Part shown: positions 1 through 8,948 of the stretch, one piece after another
How positions within the stretch are numbered: position 1 is the stretch's first letter
Layout: each line of letters opens with the position of its first letter
NCBI GenBank assembly: GCA_964435475.1
Contig: CAYSZB010000016.1
Coordinates: 1 to 41,958, forward strand
Direction: 5' to 3'
Length of the DNA stretch: 41,958 nucleotides
DNA from: CAYSZB01 sp964435475
GTDB taxonomy: Bacteria; Chloroflexota; Anaerolineae; Anaerolineales; Anaerolineaceae
Notes under the pieces: generated by a model
The model's database searches: none
What the model saw: only the letters and a program-made list of their open reading frames with translations
What the model was told of the DNA's origin: nothing
Program-made: the position numbers and the translations under genes

Positions 1-2
1 AC

Positions 3-1991
3 TACAAGAATAATTTCACTGTTTTCCGCCGAATCCTGGTGAATGACACCGTTCCGTTTAAAGAACTAAATGAGGTGCCTTTCAGTTATGGCTCAGAATG
101 GCAAAATATTACCCTGGGTGGTGACTCACCTCATAAAATTTTCCTGAACAAGGGCAGAAATGTGCTAGGGATCGAGGCGAACAATTCACCCTACCTATCT
201 GCGATCGAAAAGATAAAGAAGGTGCTGATCGATATCAACACCCTGTCCCTGGAGATCAAAAAACTGACCGGCAACCAGATTGACCCCTACAAGGAATGGG
301 TAATATCTGATTACATCCCCGACATCAAGGATCGCTTGATCGCGATTGCTGAAGACCTCGAGGTGGACATGCTGGTACTGAATGCGATCAACCAGAGTGG
401 CGGATCGCAGGAAGTGCTGTCATACCAGATGGCGATCGATAATATCCGCTTCCTGGCAGCAGACCCTGATAAGATCCCATCCCGCATGAATCGCTTCTCA
501 GAAGGTTCAGCCTCGGCATCGCAGTTGCTGGGGAACATCCTCCCTTCGCTGCAGGAACAACCTCTGGCATTGGACAAAATCATTATATATTCACCTGAAA
601 AGACCCTGGAACAAGTTAAGATACCTTTCTTTAGATCGTTTTCGGAAGGCTTCAAACGCTTCTTCTACTCATTCAGACCCAACCCCTATCAGACGATTGG
701 AGCAGGAGAGGATGAAATTGAGGTCTGGGTCAACCGTCCCCGACAGTATGTGGACCTGTTGCAGACCATGACGGATGAATCCTTCACCCGGGATACTGGG
801 ATCAAGGTCAAATTCTCCATTATGCCGAATGAATCAAAGCTGGTGCTTGCCAATGCAGCCGGAATTGAACCGGATGTCGCCCTGGGTGTGAGCACGAACG
901 TGCCATATGAACTCGCCATCCGTAATGCCCTCAAAGACCTGCGGACGTTTAATGATTTTGATGATTTTATTGGCATTTACTCACCTGGGGCTTTACTTAG
1001 CTATATTATTAATGATTCGGTGTACGCCATTCCTGAAACACAGGACTTTTGGGTCACTTTTTACAGGGAAGATGTCCTGAATTCGCTGGGCATCCCGGTG
1101 CCGGACACCTGGCCGGAAGTGATCGAGATCCTGCCAGAGCTCCAGCGCTATGGCATGAATTACAATACCCCACTTTCGGGTGGCAGTGGTACCAAAGGTT
1201 ACCTGGTCACAGCCCCTTACATCTTCAATTATGGTGCCAAGCTTTACAGCAACGATGGGTTTGCCACCGGGTTGGAAAGCGATGAGGCAATCACTGCAAT
1301 CAAGTTCATGACCGACAGTTTTACGCTTTATGGCATGCCCCTGACCACATCCAGCTTCTATGACAGCTTCCGCTATGGCAGCCTGCCGATCGGCGTCTCA
1401 AACTTCACTGATTACATCAAATTGACGAATGCCGCACCAGAGATCAATGGTTTGTGGAAGATGGCACTTTACCCGGCAACCGTACTGGAAGATGGCACCG
1501 AGAACCGCTGGGCAACCGGTTCAGCCCAGGCTTCGATCATGTTCAAAGGGACTGAAAAACCATCAGAATCCTGGGAGTTCATGAAATGGTGGATGTCCAC
1601 AGAAACCCAGGTAGATTTCCAACAGCAGTTGATCATGAACTATGGTCTGTCATACCTCTGGAACTCTGCCAATGTCGAGGCATTTGCCTATTCGCCCATC
1701 CCTGAAGAGCATAAGGCAGTCATCCTTGAACAGTGGGAGTGGCTTCAGGAACCTGTGAAGTTGCCGGGCAGTTACATGCAAGAGCGCGAGTTGAGTAATG
1801 CCTGGAATAAGGTCGTCTTCGATGGCGTAAATCCGCGCATAGCCATTGACAGTTCTGTGATCATCATCAATCGTGAGATTGCCAGGAAAATGGAAGAATT
1901 TGGCTATCTTGAAAATGGCGTCAGGGTAAAAGAATTTAAGATTCCAACTGTCGAGTCAGTCAGACAATGGATGGAAGATGGTGAAAAATAA
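3..1991 (+). CDS. Large extracellular solute-binding protein of a sugar ABC transporter (5' truncated)
   Basis: Binding component that would deliver an oligosaccharide to the adjacent permeases. The reading frame is open to the left edge (first full codon at 3). The GTG at 39 has no ribosome site, so the gene is cut and its signal peptide or lipobox lies outside. The visible part has three sections. A beta-rich segment ends around codon 60 and looks like the end of a carbohydrate-binding-type jelly roll. A helical section spans roughly 60-220. A family 1 solute-binding domain starts near EIEVWVNRP (about codon 235) and runs to the C terminus, with typical YAIPETQDFW and WEFMKWW segments. Ordinary family 1 binding proteins are 400-450 aa, so the front half is additional. 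It overlaps or abuts the next permease gene. Family assignment is firm; ligand unknown. Confidence 0.88.
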   Translation, partial: YKNNFTVFRRILVNDTVPFKELNEVPFSYGSEWQNITLGGDSPHKIFLNKGRNVLGIEANNSPYLSAIEKIKKVLIDINTLSLEIKKLTGNQIDPYKEWVISDYIPDIKDRLIAIAEDLEVDMLVLNAINQSGGSQEVLSYQMAIDNIRFLAADPDKIPSRMNRFSEGSASASQLLGNILPSLQEQPLALDKIIIYSPEKTLEQVKIPFFRSFSEGFKRFFYSFRPNPYQTIGAGEDEIEVWVNRPRQYVDLLQTMTDESFTRDTGIKVKFSIMPNESKLVLANAAGIEPDVALGVSTNVPYELAIRNALKDLRTFNDFDDFIGIYSPGALLSYIINDSVYAIPETQDFWVTFYREDVLNSLGIPVPDTWPEVIEILPELQRYGMNYNTPLSGGSGTKGYLVTAPYIFNYGAKLYSNDGFATGLESDEAITAIKFMTDSFTLYGMPLTTSSFYDSFRYGSLPIGVSNFTDYIKLTNAAPEINGLWKMALYPATVLEDGTENRWATGSAQASIMFKGTEKPSESWEFMKWWMSTETQVDFQQQLIMNYGLSYLWNSANVEAFAYSPIPEEHKAVILEQWEWLQEPVKLPGSYMQERELSNAWNKVVFDGVNPRIAIDSSVIIINREIARKMEEFGYLENGVRVKEFKIPTVESVRQWMEDGEK

Positions 1992-2907
1992 CATGAAAAA
2001 ACCGGAAACCAAAATTAAGAGATGGATGACAAAAGAGGGTAATGCATATGGGTTTATCTCCATATATGCACTTTTGTTCATCATATTTATTGTGGTGCCT
2101 GTCATCGTAGCTTTTTTTCTCTCATTCACCTACTTTGACACCATCCAGAGGCCGACTTTTAATGGCTTGCGCAACTATGTCGTCCTGCTGACACAGGATG
2201 ACATCTTCATGAAGTATGTTCTCCCCAACACGATCAAATTTGCTGTCATTGTTGGACCTGGCGGGTACCTGCTATCATTTATACTTGCATGGATCCTCGC
2301 CCAACTGACCAAGGTGCCGCGAACCATCCTGGCACTGATCTTATATTCTCCCTCCATGACATCCGGCGTTGCCATGTCTGTTGTATGGATGACATTCTTC
2401 AGTGGCGACCAGAACGGGTATTTTAACAGCCTGCTGATGCGCTGGAGCTTGATCCAGGAACCAATTCAATGGCTCCAATCTCCACAGTACCTGATGACGA
2501 TCATGATCATCGTGACATTGTGGGGGAGCATGGGTGTCGGTTTCCTCGCCATGCTGGCTGGCATCCTGGAGATCAACCCTGAACTGTATGAAGCAGGTGC
2601 ATTGGATGGAATCAGTAACCGTTTCCAGGAGATCATCCATATCACCATCCCATCCATGAAACCACAAATGTTATTTGGTGCGGTAATGGCCATCGTTTCA
2701 ACATTCCAGGCAGGTGCCATTGGGGTGACATTGTCGGGCGGGAACCCGACCCCTCAATATGCCGGTCAATTGATCGTGAACCACATCGAGGATTTCGGTT
2801 TCCTGCGATACGAGATGGGTTATGCAGCTGCTGTATCGGTGGTGTTGCTGCTGATGGTCTTATTGTTCAACCGTTTGTCCAATAAGCTGTTTGGCAGTGA
2901 AGGGTAG
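1978..2907 (+). CDS. Sugar ABC transporter permease, MalF type (pair 1)
   Basis: Inner-membrane permease of a carbohydrate importer (CUT1 family). It is about 309 aa with six or so hydrophobic helices and the cytoplasmic EAA loop YEAGALDGISNRFQEI, which contacts the ATPase. The ATG at 1978 overlaps the binding-protein gene by 14 bases. An alternative ATG at 1993 (codon 6) lies just after that stop, and neither has a clear Shine-Dalgarno. It is followed after 8 bases by its partner permease. The locus has no ATP-binding subunit, so ATPase function must come from elsewhere. Substrate specificity cannot be read from the permease. Confidence 0.92.
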   Translation: MVKNNMKKPETKIKRWMTKEGNAYGFISIYALLFIIFIVVPVIVAFFLSFTYFDTIQRPTFNGLRNYVVLLTQDDIFMKYVLPNTIKFAVIVGPGGYLLSFILAWILAQLTKVPRTILALILYSPSMTSGVAMSVVWMTFFSGDQNGYFNSLLMRWSLIQEPIQWLQSPQYLMTIMIIVTLWGSMGVGFLAMLAGILEINPELYEAGALDGISNRFQEIIHITIPSMKPQMLFGAVMAIVSTFQAGAIGVTLSGGNPTPQYAGQLIVNHIEDFGFLRYEMGYAAAVSVVLLLMVLLFNRLSNKLFGSEG

Positions 2908-2915
2908 GTAGAGAT

Positions 2916-3824
2916 ATGGCGAAAACGAAAAAAGTCAGCCGATTTTCAGGTTTTCACCGCAGCGGAATCAATCCCAAGGGATTTCACCCCAGCCAGATTA
3001 AGTTCTATTTTATCCTGCTGCCTTTGGTGTTGTTCATGGTCCTGCCGATCATCTATATCATATCAAACGCCTTCAAACCCCCGGATGAGTTGTTTGCCTA
3101 CCCGCCGCGCTTTTTTGTAACCAACCCAACTTTTAAAAACTTCACTGACCTGTTCTCAAAGATGTCGAACTCTGGTGTCCCGGTCAGCCGCTACCTGTTC
3201 AACAGTGTGATCATCACGTTGTTGACCATCGGTGCTTCCATAATTGTCTCCACTACTGCTGCTTATGCGTTGTCCAAGAAACGCTTCAAATTAAAGAAAG
3301 TCTTATTTGCGATTAACACAGTAGCCTTGATGTTCGTGCCCATTGCTGTGACCATTCCCCGGTTCCTGATCATTGAGCGCCTGGGTCTGATGGATACCTT
3401 CATGGTGCATATTTTGCCCGGCCTGGCAATGCCCGTTGGACTATTCCTGATCAAACAGTTCATTGATGGCATCCCGGATGAGGTCATTGAGGCTGCCCAG
3501 ATCGATGGCGCCACTGATGTTTCAGTGTATCTAAAGATCATATTACCCATGATCAAGCCAGCCATTGCCACCATCGCCATCCTGACCTTCCAGGCGACCT
3601 GGAATAATGCCGATATTTCGTCCATGTATATCAACAATGAAAGCTTGAAGACCTTTGCATTTTACTTGACGACGCTTACCTCAACGGCATCCGGTGCCAA
3701 TGCGGTTGCTGGTCAGGGTATCGCTGCAGCAGCATCTTTGATCATGTTCCTGCCCAACCTGATCATCTTTATCTTCCTGCAAAGCCAGGTCATGAGTACC
3801 ATGTCACACTCGGGGCTTAAATAA
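2916..3824 (+). CDS. Carbohydrate ABC transporter permease, MalG type (pair 1)
   Basis: Second permease of the first pair, 302 aa. It has a hydrophilic N-terminal tail of about 35 residues, then six predicted helices. The EAA loop reads IEAAQIDGATDVSVYLKIIL followed by P, as in MalG/LacG-type subunits. The ATG is preceded by a GGTAGGTAGAG stretch that may serve as ribosome site. The stop codon shares a base with the start of the next gene (TAATG), which argues for translational coupling to the NHL-TPR-Yip1 protein. That coupling is notable because such a protein is not a normal transporter component. Confidence 0.92.
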   Translation: MAKTKKVSRFSGFHRSGINPKGFHPSQIKFYFILLPLVLFMVLPIIYIISNAFKPPDELFAYPPRFFVTNPTFKNFTDLFSKMSNSGVPVSRYLFNSVIITLLTIGASIIVSTTAAYALSKKRFKLKKVLFAINTVALMFVPIAVTIPRFLIIERLGLMDTFMVHILPGLAMPVGLFLIKQFIDGIPDEVIEAAQIDGATDVSVYLKIILPMIKPAIATIAILTFQATWNNADISSMYINNESLKTFAFYLTTLTSTASGANAVAGQGIAAAASLIMFLPNLIIFIFLQSQVMSTMSHSGLK

Positions 3825-5830
3825 TGAAAAAGAAAATAATTCTCATTTTATTGGCCTTGTTCATGTTTTTGTCCTTCATTCCTGTGGGGGCTGAATCCCC
3901 CTATACAACCTGGGCAATGGGTCCGGGTGGTCAGGTTTACATGACACAGGATGCCTACCGGCCAAGCGCTGAGATCGATCTGCCGATCTCAGCAGCTGAA
4001 GACCTGGTTATCACTGAGGACGGAAATATCTTTGTTGCAGATACAGGAAATGGCCGCATCGTAAAAGTTAAGGGTCAGGAGATCGAGGAAATCTATGGTG
4101 AAGACTTCCTGAAAAGCCCAACAGGTCTGTTCATTGACCCCAAAGGGACGATGTATGTCGCAGATGCCGGCGACAACCAGATCTTCATCATTGATAAAGA
4201 TGGAAACCTGCTGAACCAGTTTGGTCGCCCAACCGAGCCGCTGTTCGGTTCAGACAACCAGTTCCTGCCGCGAAAAATCGCTGTGGATGCCCGAAAGAAT
4301 ATTTATATCATCAGTGAGGGCTCAACAGACGGTGTGGTACAGATGAATACCAATGGCAATTTTATTGGTTACTTTGGCGCCAACACCTCTTCGATGTCCC
4401 TCAAAATGGTGCTGCAGCGCATGTTCCTAACAAAGGAGCAGCTTGACCAGTTTATTAAGAATGAAGCAGCCTCACCATCCAACATTGCCATCGATCAACA
4501 GTCATTGGTATTCACAATCACAGCTGGAACAACCAGGGGTAAAAGTATCCGCAAGTTCACTGTTTCAGGTAGAAACATCTTCCCGGATACTTATGGGTCG
4601 ATGACGTTTCGTGATATTGATGTCAGCCCGGATGGTCTTGTACTGGCAGTGGATGCCACAGGTCAGATCTTTGAATACAATGCGAACGGCACAATGCTCT
4701 TTGTTTTTGGAGCACAGGATACTGGAAAACAACGCCTGGGAACCCTGCGTAATCCAACCGGCATTGAACGATATGGTGAGTACATCTATGTCCTGGATAA
4801 AGACAAGAATGCGATTATCACCTACCAGACGACCGCATTTGCCCAACAGGTGCATGAGGGCGTGCGACTCTATATGGAAGGTTACTACACCGAAGCCAAG
4901 CCATACTTTGAAAATGTTCTCAACTTCAATGGCTCTTACATCATGGCTTACCAGGCGATTGCAGATGCCTATTACAAACAGCGTGATTTTGATAATGCCC
5001 TGCAATATTATAAGTATGCTGAGGACCAGAAAGGCTATTCTGAAGCCTATTGGGAATTGCGTAATGTGCAATTACAAAGATACCTGACATCTGCCATCAT
5101 CGTATTGGTGGCTTTCTCCATTGTCAATGGGGTGGTTAAGCGCCTGGACAAGCGCTATAAATGGTTTGACCCGCTGAGAAAATGGTTTAAAGACCTGACA
5201 AGGTTCAAACTGGTGGATGACCTTGTATTTATGTTCAGGTTCATCAAACAACCAGCAGATAGTTTCTATTACATCAAGAAGAATCTACGGGGCAGTATCA
5301 GATTTGCGGTGATCATCTATGTCCTGGTGGTCGTATTGCGGGTGGCCATTCTCTACGTGACGGGCTTTATCTTCAACCGGTACGTCTCCCTCTCAGATAT
5401 CAAACCTTTGAATGAGATCATTTATACGGTGCTGGCCATCTTCATGTGGAATGCCGCCAACTACCTGATCTCAACTATCAGCGATGGAGAAGGGCGAATA
5501 AAAGATGTGGTGATTGGTACCGCGTATAGCCTGTTCCCGTATGTGTTATTTGCTCTACCGATCGCACTCCTCACCCGGGTTCTCTCACTCAACGAGGTTT
5601 TCATATACTCACTCGGTCAGAATCTTATCTACGTGTGGGTGGGGTTAATGCTCTTTATTATGGTGAAGGAAATTCACAACTATTCCTTTGGGGAGACGGT
5701 CAAGAATATCCTGCTGACCATATTTACAATGGGTCTTTTCCTGCTTACTGGATATATCCTGTATGTTTTATTCAACCAACTGTTCGATTTCATATCGGCA
5801 ATTCTCCAGGAGGTAAGGCTCCGTGGCTAA
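3824..5830 (+). CDS. NHL-repeat / TPR / Yip1-like membrane protein
   Basis: A 668-aa composite protein. It starts with a signal peptide (MKKKIILILLALFMFLSFIP, then VGA). Residues about 40-335 carry about five NHL-type beta-propeller repeats, for example EDGNIFVADTGNGRIVKV and PKGTMYVADAGDNQIFIID. Residues about 340-410 form two TPR-like helical hairpins (YYTEAKPYFENVLNFN, DFDNALQYYKYAEDQ). A membrane helix lies near 420-437. The C-terminal third (about 479-660) is a multi-helix membrane domain resembling Yip1. The predicted layout is an extracytoplasmic propeller and TPR on a multi-pass anchor. Role unknown. It sits between the two permease pairs, sharing one base with the upstream gene and eight with the downstream one, so it probably acts with the transporter or in handling polysaccharide at the surface. 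Domain calls are from repeat pattern and hydrophobicity, not from a search. Confidence 0.8.
   Translation: MKKKIILILLALFMFLSFIPVGAESPYTTWAMGPGGQVYMTQDAYRPSAEIDLPISAAEDLVITEDGNIFVADTGNGRIVKVKGQEIEEIYGEDFLKSPTGLFIDPKGTMYVADAGDNQIFIIDKDGNLLNQFGRPTEPLFGSDNQFLPRKIAVDARKNIYIISEGSTDGVVQMNTNGNFIGYFGANTSSMSLKMVLQRMFLTKEQLDQFIKNEAASPSNIAIDQQSLVFTITAGTTRGKSIRKFTVSGRNIFPDTYGSMTFRDIDVSPDGLVLAVDATGQIFEYNANGTMLFVFGAQDTGKQRLGTLRNPTGIERYGEYIYVLDKDKNAIITYQTTAFAQQVHEGVRLYMEGYYTEAKPYFENVLNFNGSYIMAYQAIADAYYKQRDFDNALQYYKYAEDQKGYSEAYWELRNVQLQRYLTSAIIVLVAFSIVNGVVKRLDKRYKWFDPLRKWFKDLTRFKLVDDLVFMFRFIKQPADSFYYIKKNLRGSIRFAVIIYVLVVVLRVAILYVTGFIFNRYVSLSDIKPLNEIIYTVLAIFMWNAANYLISTISDGEGRIKDVVIGTAYSLFPYVLFALPIALLTRVLSLNEVFIYSLGQNLIYVWVGLMLFIMVKEIHNYSFGETVKNILLTIFTMGLFLLTGYILYVLFNQLFDFISAILQEVRLRG
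5808..5814 (+). promoter_or_regulatory. Consensus ribosome binding site for the DUF5696 gene
   Basis: AGGAGGT lies 8 bases before the GTG at 5823. It fixes a GTG start inside the end of the upstream Yip1-like gene (8-base overlap) and shows that the overlapped gene has its own strong initiation signal. Confidence 0.85.
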
Positions 5831-8045
5831 AATACGAAAGATCTTCAATTGTTTGATTTTGCTCTGCCTGTTCCTGGGATTAGGTTTTGAACCACTGAGT
5901 GCCATGAGGAGTGGGGAGGAAGTTGAACCAGACCTGGCAGGTAGTACTGAAGCCGGGGCGTTGGATCGCAAATCCGACCAGGAAATCCCTGACTCTTATG
6001 AGCTGGTTGGAGAAAATGACAATTTCAAATTGTTTGCCAACCGGGTCTCCCTGGCTTTTAAGGTCCAGGACAAACGCAGTGGTTATGTATGGCATTCGAA
6101 CCTTGATGAAAAGGGCGAGGATGACAAATTGAACAAAACCTGGACCGCGTTTGCCACAAGTGGATTCAGTATCGATTATTTGGACCTAAAAGCACAGAGT
6201 GTGCGCTTATCCATCACCCGGGATGAAAATACCATCGATTTCAAGAAGATCGAAGGCGGTTTTGAGGCTGTGGTAAGTTTCCCTGAGCCTTCGATCAGTG
6301 TTGGAATGATCGTCAAATTGGAGCCTGAAGGGGTGAGTGTGGATATTCCCTTTGAGACGATCAAAGAGGAGAATCCCGAATTTAAGTTGGGATTGATCTA
6401 CCTCTACCCGTTCATGGGAGCCACCAGGGGTGATTCTGTCCCAGGGTACATGTTCATACCTGACGGATCCGGAACCCTGATCAATTTTAGTGCCGAGACT
6501 AAGGCTCAGAATATGTTCTACGGTAGGTATTACGGTGAAGATCTGGGGATGCTGACGGCGCTGGCCTTTGATCCGACTGTAAACCGCCCGTTTAACCTGT
6601 CTATCCCAGTATTCGGAATGGTGCATAAGGAAAATGAGCATGCCTATGTTGGTGTCCTGGAGAAAGGTGCTTCGTATGGGGAACTGCAGGCTCATCCATC
6701 CGGAATAATCACCAATTTCAATTTTATTCATAACACTTTTGTATACAACCAAAGCTACTTCCAGGCTACCAACCGCTCAGGGGCGGGTGTGACCACATTG
6801 CAAAAGACAACAAATACCTTTGACGTAAAAATGCACTATCGTTTCCTGACCGGCGATGAGAGCAATTATGTAGGCATGGCACGCAGCTACCAACAATACC
6901 TGCTTGATAGGGGGGAACTCAAGAAATCCCTGGTTGTTGGAGATGATATTTCGATACACCTCGAATTTTTGGGTGCTGAAAAGACAAAAGTTCTATTCTG
7001 GACCAAATCAATACCCATGACGACCATTGAACAGATGGCAACCATTTTGGACGAGTTAAAAGTCAGTAACCCGGAGGTTGTCTATTACGGATGGCAACCA
7101 AAAGGGGCGTCAACTATGCCTCCTGAATCACTGCGACTGGACAAGTCCCTGGGCAGCCTGGGGCAACTTAAATCTTTGATGGATAATGTGAAAGCCGATG
7201 GCGGAAAGTTCTATCTTTATGTTGACCCCCAATCAGCATTTGTAAATGAAAAAGGCTACTCAGCCCGCCATGATCTGGCCATGTCCATCACAAACAATAA
7301 TTTGATCGGGTATAACCGCAACAAGGTCAATTTTTACCTGAATAATGATGCCTTGGGCAAGTCGTACAATTCACTGGTCCAGGATATCTATGACGAGACC
7401 GATGCCGGGGTGGCATTGGATGGCATATCCCGCATGGTCTACAGTGATTTCAAACCCGGGAATATCCTTAACCGCGAGGATGTCATAACAGAATACCAGG
7501 AATTGCTTGACCAGACTGCTGGTGGCAAGGCTTTTTTTGCTCCAAATGACTATATGTTCAAATTCATGGATGCCTATTATGACATTCCCATTTCAGATAG
7601 CGGCTATATTTATTCACATGAAACGATCCCCTTTTTGCAGATCGTATTTGCCGGGTATGTTCCTTTTTATGGCACAGTCCTGAACTTTTCATCCGATGTG
7701 AAAGCTGACCTGCTCAGGCATGCTGATTTTGGGGTATACCCTTCCTATTTCCTGACCGAGGAAGTGACCGCCAAAATCCTGAAAACCGATTCGAGTTGGA
7801 TATATTCGAGTTCTTATGGGCAGTGGAGCGAAGAGGTCAACAGCACTTATGATTGGCTGAACAACCTTTTGGGTCCGGTCAAGGGTGAGACGATCATGGC
7901 GCGTGAAACCCTGGCCAAGGGTGTGGTTGCCACAACCTACAGCAATGGCAATATGATCATTGTCAATTACAATGCAGGTCCTTTTGTTGGCCGAGGCATG
8001 ACCATAGCTGGCAGGGATGCTGTTCTCAAGGAGGTGAATCCATGA
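5823..8045 (+). CDS. DUF5696 domain protein, secreted, possible glycosidase-like barrel
   Basis: A 740-aa protein with an N-terminal signal peptide (hydrophobic stretch NCLILLCLFLGLGFEP, then LSA). The first half is beta-rich and includes VPGYMFIPDGSGTLINF, a hallmark I associate with DUF5696. The second half looks like a (beta/alpha)8 barrel and carries acidic residues in conserved-looking contexts: ALDG (Asp533), FAPNDYMF (Asp576), SGYIYSHETIPF (Glu600). It ends with a beta segment, VVATTYSNGNMIIVNYN, of the type seen after large retaining-glycosidase barrels. The biochemical role is not established. The glycosidase idea is inference from these motifs and from the flanking transport and hydrolase genes. 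It overlaps the next permease gene by ATGA. Confidence 0.8.
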   Translation: MAKIRKIFNCLILLCLFLGLGFEPLSAMRSGEEVEPDLAGSTEAGALDRKSDQEIPDSYELVGENDNFKLFANRVSLAFKVQDKRSGYVWHSNLDEKGEDDKLNKTWTAFATSGFSIDYLDLKAQSVRLSITRDENTIDFKKIEGGFEAVVSFPEPSISVGMIVKLEPEGVSVDIPFETIKEENPEFKLGLIYLYPFMGATRGDSVPGYMFIPDGSGTLINFSAETKAQNMFYGRYYGEDLGMLTALAFDPTVNRPFNLSIPVFGMVHKENEHAYVGVLEKGASYGELQAHPSGIITNFNFIHNTFVYNQSYFQATNRSGAGVTTLQKTTNTFDVKMHYRFLTGDESNYVGMARSYQQYLLDRGELKKSLVVGDDISIHLEFLGAEKTKVLFWTKSIPMTTIEQMATILDELKVSNPEVVYYGWQPKGASTMPPESLRLDKSLGSLGQLKSLMDNVKADGGKFYLYVDPQSAFVNEKGYSARHDLAMSITNNNLIGYNRNKVNFYLNNDALGKSYNSLVQDIYDETDAGVALDGISRMVYSDFKPGNILNREDVITEYQELLDQTAGGKAFFAPNDYMFKFMDAYYDIPISDSGYIYSHETIPFLQIVFAGYVPFYGTVLNFSSDVKADLLRHADFGVYPSYFLTEEVTAKILKTDSSWIYSSSYGQWSEEVNSTYDWLNNLLGPVKGETIMARETLAKGVVATTYSNGNMIIVNYNAGPFVGRGMTIAGRDAVLKEVNP

Positions 8046-8932
8046 GCAACCATAAACCTGTTGCAAAGAAGGGCATCAATCTTGGTACAAGGGAAGCCTT
8101 ACTGGGGCTGTCCTTTGTTGGCATCTGGATCATTGGATTTCTACTTTTCACTTTGATCCCTCTTATTCAGACCTTCAATTTCAGTATGAACCAGGTCACA
8201 GTTGAAGCGACCGGCATCAAGCTCGACTTCATCAAGTGGGCGAACTATTCACGGGCATTGTTTACTGATCCGACCTTTGTGGGATTGTTGATCGAATATG
8301 CCATCGAGACGCTGGTATCGGTGCCAATCGTCATCATCTTCTCCCTGATCATCGCCATGTTCCTGAATATGAAATTCAAGCTTAAAGGCTTATTCAGGAC
8401 GATTTTCTTCCTGCCAGTGGTCATCACCAGTGGTCCTGTTATCCAGGAGTTGACTGCCCAAGGAGCCACTTCTGTGCCGGGGTTGACCAATACGGCAGCT
8501 GTAGCTGACTTCCTGGCCACGCTGCCAAAATACCTGCGCAACCCTGTCGAGTACCTCCTGACCTCTTTCATATTAATCCTCTGGTTCTCGGGTGTTCAGA
8601 TCCTGATCTACTTATCACAACTACAAAAGATTGACAAAAGCGTATATGAAGCGGCATCCATTGATGGTGCCTCATCCTGGGAGACTTTCTGGAAGATCAC
8701 ATTACCTTCCCTATCGAAAACTACATTGATCAATGCAATCTATACGATCATCACCCTTTCACATTTTTCAGAGAATAAGGTGATCAAGTATATTTACAGC
8801 CAGACCTATGCAGTCCAGGGTGGCATTGGCTACTCCAGTGCCATGTCCTTCATCTATTTTATAGTTTTAATCCTGCTGCTTGCGATCGTAGCTATGTTAC
8901 TGGTCGGAAAGCCACAGAAGAAGTCCAGGTAA
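8042..8932 (+). CDS. Sugar ABC transporter permease, MalF type (pair 2)
   Basis: 296-aa CUT1-family permease. It has multiple hydrophobic helices and the EAA loop YEAASIDGASSWETFWKITL followed by P. The start is clear: AAGGAGGTG at 8028-8036 precedes ATG 8042, and the ATG overlaps the TGA of the DUF5696 gene, so the two are translationally coupled. This begins a second permease pair in the same operon, with no second binding protein visible in the window. It may use the truncated binding protein at the left edge, one encoded upstream, or the DUF5696 protein as partner. Confidence 0.92.
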   Translation: MSNHKPVAKKGINLGTREALLGLSFVGIWIIGFLLFTLIPLIQTFNFSMNQVTVEATGIKLDFIKWANYSRALFTDPTFVGLLIEYAIETLVSVPIVIIFSLIIAMFLNMKFKLKGLFRTIFFLPVVITSGPVIQELTAQGATSVPGLTNTAAVADFLATLPKYLRNPVEYLLTSFILILWFSGVQILIYLSQLQKIDKSVYEAASIDGASSWETFWKITLPSLSKTTLINAIYTIITLSHFSENKVIKYIYSQTYAVQGGIGYSSAMSFIYFIVLILLLAIVAMLLVGKPQKKSR

Positions 8933-8948
8933 CGGATAGGAAGATCAT

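Noticed and set aside
39..41. GTG as true start of the binding protein
   Set aside because: The frame is open to the window edge, no ribosome site precedes it, and no signal peptide follows; the gene is truncated.
1049..1285. Alternative-frame open reading frames inside the binding protein and other large genes
   Set aside because: They are shadows of real genes in other frames, without ribosome sites or recognisable domains.
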